From Sutcliffiella horikoshii (lineage in GTDB: Bacteria; Bacillota; Bacilli; Bacillales; Bacillaceae_I): a stretch of DNA of 64,000 nt. This document shows positions 61,613 to 64,000 of this stretch, one piece after another. The DNA is taken from NCBI RefSeq assembly GCF_019931755.1, contig NZ_CP082918.1:910001-974000 (forward strand), read 5' to 3'. Position numbers and translations under genes: made by a program. The number at the start of each line of letters is the position of its first letter. The stretch's first letter is position 1. The notes under the pieces were generated by a model that saw nothing but the letters and a program-made list of their open reading frames with translations, was not told the DNA's origin and ran no database searches.

Positions 61613-62710
61613 CTATTCTTCTTCATTCGCTCCAATTTCAAACTCATTATCATCCACATGGTATTTTTGGAAGCTGTCAATCAACTTGTCTAAATGCTCC
61701 AATTGGTCGCTATAATCAATAATCTTGGATACGAGCGGGAAAAGGTGGTACCAGACTTCTACGTCGCCTTCGTATTCACACCAGTTGTCTTTATGGACCA
61801 TAAACTCATCAATAAATTGCTGTTTGTTAAAGCGTTCTTCTTCATACATTTCTGAAGTGTTGTGCTGCTTTATTTTCCCTACGAATTTTAACAAGATCTG
61901 TTCGTGCAGGTTAACCAAGTGGTCCAACTCAGCTTTAATGTAATGTTGATACTCAACCGGCATGTGGTGCAGTTCGTTTTCTAACCGGTGTAGCATTTTC
62001 AAAGTATACAATGCGCGGTTACTGGTAACAATCAGCTGTCTGAAAATAACCAGTTTGCGTGCTTTTGAACTTGATTTTTTCAGAGTAGGGAAGTATGTCC
62101 GTTCTTCCTTATATAGCATGAAAAGTTGTTCAAGCTTCAGCACTCGCTGGTGCAGCATCTCAATATCTGTTTTTAAGAGATGATGTTCCGTACCATGACG
62201 CATGTTGATTCGGATCCACTTTAAAATGTCTTCTGTCGTTAATTTCACCTTGTAATAAAGTCTTGTTTCGTACTTCGGAGGTAAAAAGATCAGGTTGACT
62301 AGAAATGCACATAGGATACCGATCATGACGGTGGAAAAACGTATCAGGGCAAATTCAAAAAAGTTTTCCCCGGGACTTTCCATAATCGCGATGACGGTCA
62401 CAAGTGCTAATGGGATTGTATTTTCAATTTTAAGTTTTAAGTTGATTCCAATGACAAAGATGGCGGTCAAACCAATGATAAAAGGGTCATGTCCGAATAG
62501 TAAGGAAAAGATGATGGCTAAGATTGCCCCAATCAGGTTTGCCTGAACGTGCTCGATAATGGATTGATACGATTTATAGATGGATGGTTGGATAGCAAAG
62601 ATCGCTGCGATTCCTGCAAAGAAGGGCGTGGGGACGTTGAGCCACTGTGCCACAAACAAAGCAAGGGTGATCGCGATACCGGTCTTGACTATACGGGCAC
62701 CAAGTTTCAT
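61613..62710 (-). CDS. ygaE: YgaE-like aromatic-acid-exporter/FUSC-type membrane protein
   Basis: The 365-residue protein has an N-terminal half with four or five membrane segments (LGARIVKTGIAITLALFVAQ, FFAGIAAIFAIQPSIYKS, and further hydrophobic stretches up to about residue 150). The hydrophilic helical C-terminal half ends in a Glu-rich tail. This layout fits the UPF0421/ArAE-like family that includes B. subtilis YgaE. The transported compound is unknown. It is the last member of the conserved yfh-yga block. Confidence 0.85.
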   Translation of the reverse strand: MKLGARIVKTGIAITLALFVAQWLNVPTPFFAGIAAIFAIQPSIYKSYQSIIEHVQANLIGAILAIIFSLLFGHDPFIIGLTAIFVIGINLKLKIENTIPLALVTVIAIMESPGENFFEFALIRFSTVMIGILCAFLVNLIFLPPKYETRLYYKVKLTTEDILKWIRINMRHGTEHHLLKTDIEMLHQRVLKLEQLFMLYKEERTYFPTLKKSSSKARKLVIFRQLIVTSNRALYTLKMLHRLENELHHMPVEYQHYIKAELDHLVNLHEQILLKFVGKIKQHNTSEMYEEERFNKQQFIDEFMVHKDNWCEYEGDVEVWYHLFPLVSKIIDYSDQLEHLDKLIDSFQKYHVDDNEFEIGANEEE

Positions 62711-62867
62711 TTTAAAATAAGTCCTTTCTTGTCTTTCCGAATTTTATAGCCTGTTCTTACAAAAGTTAAACACTTAATAGTATATGTCGGAAGCGTGGTA
62801 ATCATGTTATTCGATATTGTACTATACACGGTTTCCTTAAGTAGCGCAAGCGGAAATATGACAGAAA

Positions 62868-62902
62868 AAAGCCCGCAAATCGAACTTTGCAGGACTTTCT
62901 AA
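62868..62902 (-). terminator. Second terminator-like hairpin downstream of gltB (outer copy)
   Basis: AAAAAAGCCCGCAAA pairs with TTTGCAGGACTTT with mismatches. It is a decayed copy of the inner terminator on the other side of the interspersed repeat. Confidence 0.6.
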
Positions 62903-62922
62903 TTTTAGAATTCGCTCTTACT

Positions 62923-63052
62923 TTGTTGATTTCCGTTCCAGGCGCTTCGCTTGCCTGCGGGCGGTCCGTGAGCCTCCTCGGCTTTCGCCTGTGGGGTCTC
63001 ACCTGTCCCTTCCTCCCGCGGGCGTCTGCGCGCCTTTCACTGCAATCAACAA
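62923..63052 (-). repeat. GC-rich interspersed repeat, copy 5
   Basis: TTGTTGATT and AATCAACAA ends enclose a core almost identical to copy 2 (GGCGGTCCGTGAGCCTCCTC, GTGGGGTCTCACCTGTCCC). It separates two related terminator hairpins. Confidence 0.9.
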
Positions 63053-63083
63053 GGTTACTACAACTCACTAAGCTTTTTTCTAG

Positions 63084-63118
63084 AAAAAAAGCCCGCAAAT
63101 TGAAGTTTGCGGGCTGTA
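63084..63118 (-). terminator. Terminator of the glutamate synthase gene
   Basis: On the minus strand AGCCCGCAAA pairs with TTTGCGGGCT and is followed by seven T residues. Confidence 0.88.
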
Positions 63119-63131
63119 GTAAAGAGATTAA

Positions 63132-64000
63132 TCATTCTGTGGATACTGCTGGGTCTGCCTGTTCTTTGACAGGATTGACTTGCAGGAAGAAGTCTGCCGG
63201 GTTGTCGAGCATTTGCTTGATTTCTGCGGCTTCTTCTAGTTGGTGTTGATCTAGCAGTGATTGATGATAGATGGAAAGCAATTCCTCAACATCTTTCAAA
63301 CCAGCTGCATTCAATGGTTCGATATTCACTTTTGCACCTTTTGCGATACGGCGTTGAAGTGCTTCTTTCGTCAAGCCCATTTCTGGCTGGTGGCGAAGGT
63401 AGACGGCTCCACCTGTCATACCTGCGCAGATCCATGGGCCAGGGTCACCAAGGACAAGGCCGCGGCCATTTGTCATATATTCAAACGCAAAGCCTTTAAT
63501 ATTGGCGTTGACTCCAAGGTTACCATGTTCAACAGCTGGGATAGGAGTGGTAACTTTCCCGCCGATGATCATGTCAGCTCCGGATAGACGGATCCCTGCG
63601 CGGGCATCGGCGTTTCCTTGAACAACAAGTGCACCTTTTTGTGCGCCGTAGCCAAAGCCTTTTCCGACAGAACCGTTATAGAACTTTCCGTCTTTTCCTT
63701 TATATTTGAAGACGAAGATGCTACCGCCGAATGCCGTTTTTCCGATACCATCCTGTGCGCCACCCTCAACTTTAATGTTGATACCGGTGGAGTTGTAGGC
63801 GCCAAGTCCGTTACCAGGAATAGAGCCTTTGTTGTAGCGAAGTTCCACTTCAGGAAGCTCCAGGTATGAGCCATCCAAACGTCCTCGTACACGGTGGCAG
63901 GAAACTCGGCTACCAAGGACACGTTGTTCTGCTGTTACCGCATCAAATTGACGGGATTCATGCAGGTCGCTTTCTTGGTAATCCAGATACTCTGCACCAG
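63132..64000 (-). CDS. gltB: Glutamate synthase large subunit, C-terminal part (truncated by window edge)
   Basis: The frame is open to the window end, so only about 289 C-terminal residues are seen. They form the GXGXG (beta-helix) domain: GSRVSCHRVRGRL, NSTGINIKVEGGAQDGIGKT, GKGFGYGAQKGALVVQGNA, IGGKVTTPIPAVEHG and GPWICAGMTGGAVYLR. This is the closing domain of the ferredoxin- or NADPH-dependent large subunit (called gltA in B. subtilis) that makes glutamate from glutamine and 2-oxoglutarate. The apparent ATG at 63878 is internal. The small subunit is not in view. Confidence 0.9.
   Translation of the reverse strand, partial: GAEYLDYQESDLHESRQFDAVTAEQRVLGSRVSCHRVRGRLDGSYLELPEVELRYNKGSIPGNGLGAYNSTGINIKVEGGAQDGIGKTAFGGSIFVFKYKGKDGKFYNGSVGKGFGYGAQKGALVVQGNADARAGIRLSGADMIIGGKVTTPIPAVEHGNLGVNANIKGFAFEYMTNGRGLVLGDPGPWICAGMTGGAVYLRHQPEMGLTKEALQRRIAKGAKVNIEPLNAAGLKDVEELLSIYHQSLLDQHQLEEAAEIKQMLDNPADFFLQVNPVKEQADPAVSTE

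Noticed and set aside
62887..63249. Plus-strand frame over repeat copy 5 and the glutamate synthase end
   Set aside because: It covers a repeat and then runs antisense to the glutamate synthase gene.

Overview
The window looks like the chromosome of a low-GC, endospore-forming Bacillaceae (Bacillus, Sutcliffiella or a close relative). Supporting signs are strong GGAGG-type ribosome sites with frequent GTG/TTG starts, three spore-germination receptor genes, SspK, a gamma-type SASP and Spo0M. About 14 kb also keeps the gene order of the Bacillus subtilis yfhD-yfhE ... ygaC-ygaD-ygaE region (gene-order comparison is from memory). No prophage, plasmid or conjugative module is seen. The clear mobile element is a group IIC-type intron. 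The species is not identified.

Layout. 0-5 kb: a truncated DUF2268 protease, a lipoprotein, an alpha/beta hydrolase, small membrane or secreted proteins and a secreted M14 carboxypeptidase, followed by an array of four 52-bp hairpin units. 5.4-6.7 kb: an ECF sigma/anti-sigma pair. 6.9-10.1 kb: glcT and ptsG with an antiterminator-controlled leader. 10.5-16.9 kb: a GH13_18 phosphorylase, glycerate kinase, sodium/solute symporter, unknown protein and CdaR-type regulator, read here as a glucosylglycerate utilisation locus rather than sucrose catabolism. 17-23.5 kb: a secreted nucleotidase, a gerA-gerC-gerB operon and a short Spo0M. 23.6-33 kb: a transporter/amidase divergent pair, a VWA/HTH divergent pair, a SWIM-SNF2 helicase with a DUF2161 nuclease-like protein, and a YdjM-like membrane protein. 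33-38 kb: an RsbK/RsbM/RsbY-type sigma-B input module with a good sigma-B promoter in front of rsbY. 38-45.4 kb: YqcI, a soluble histidine kinase, a T-box (probable Tyr specifier) NhaC-family transporter, a gluconokinase-like FGGY kinase, a DnaA-box cluster, and a DoxX protein behind Rex-type operators. 45.4-47.3 kb: the intron. 47.3-62.7 kb: the conserved yfh-yga block. 63.1 kb to the end: the C-terminal part of glutamate synthase large subunit.

Three things stand out. First, five intergenic arrays carry short cores repeated about every 21 bp (two DNA turns). There are three unrelated core families, and two families recur at two loci each; when the cores are oriented by the adjoining gene, the same strand is downstream-sense each time. 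Second, a tRNA-like fold (T-arm, D-like arm, UAA-type anticodon arm) lies in the leader of a GNAT acetyltransferase gene. It overlaps a competing long hairpin and is followed by a hairpin that hides the ribosome site, so it could be an RNA switch. Third, the GH13_18 operon is probably mislabelled by homology as sucrose phosphorylase. Five copies of a roughly 130-bp GC-rich interspersed repeat are also present, one inside the ptsG leader.

All calls rest on reading the sequence and on remembered family knowledge. No database search or folding program was run.
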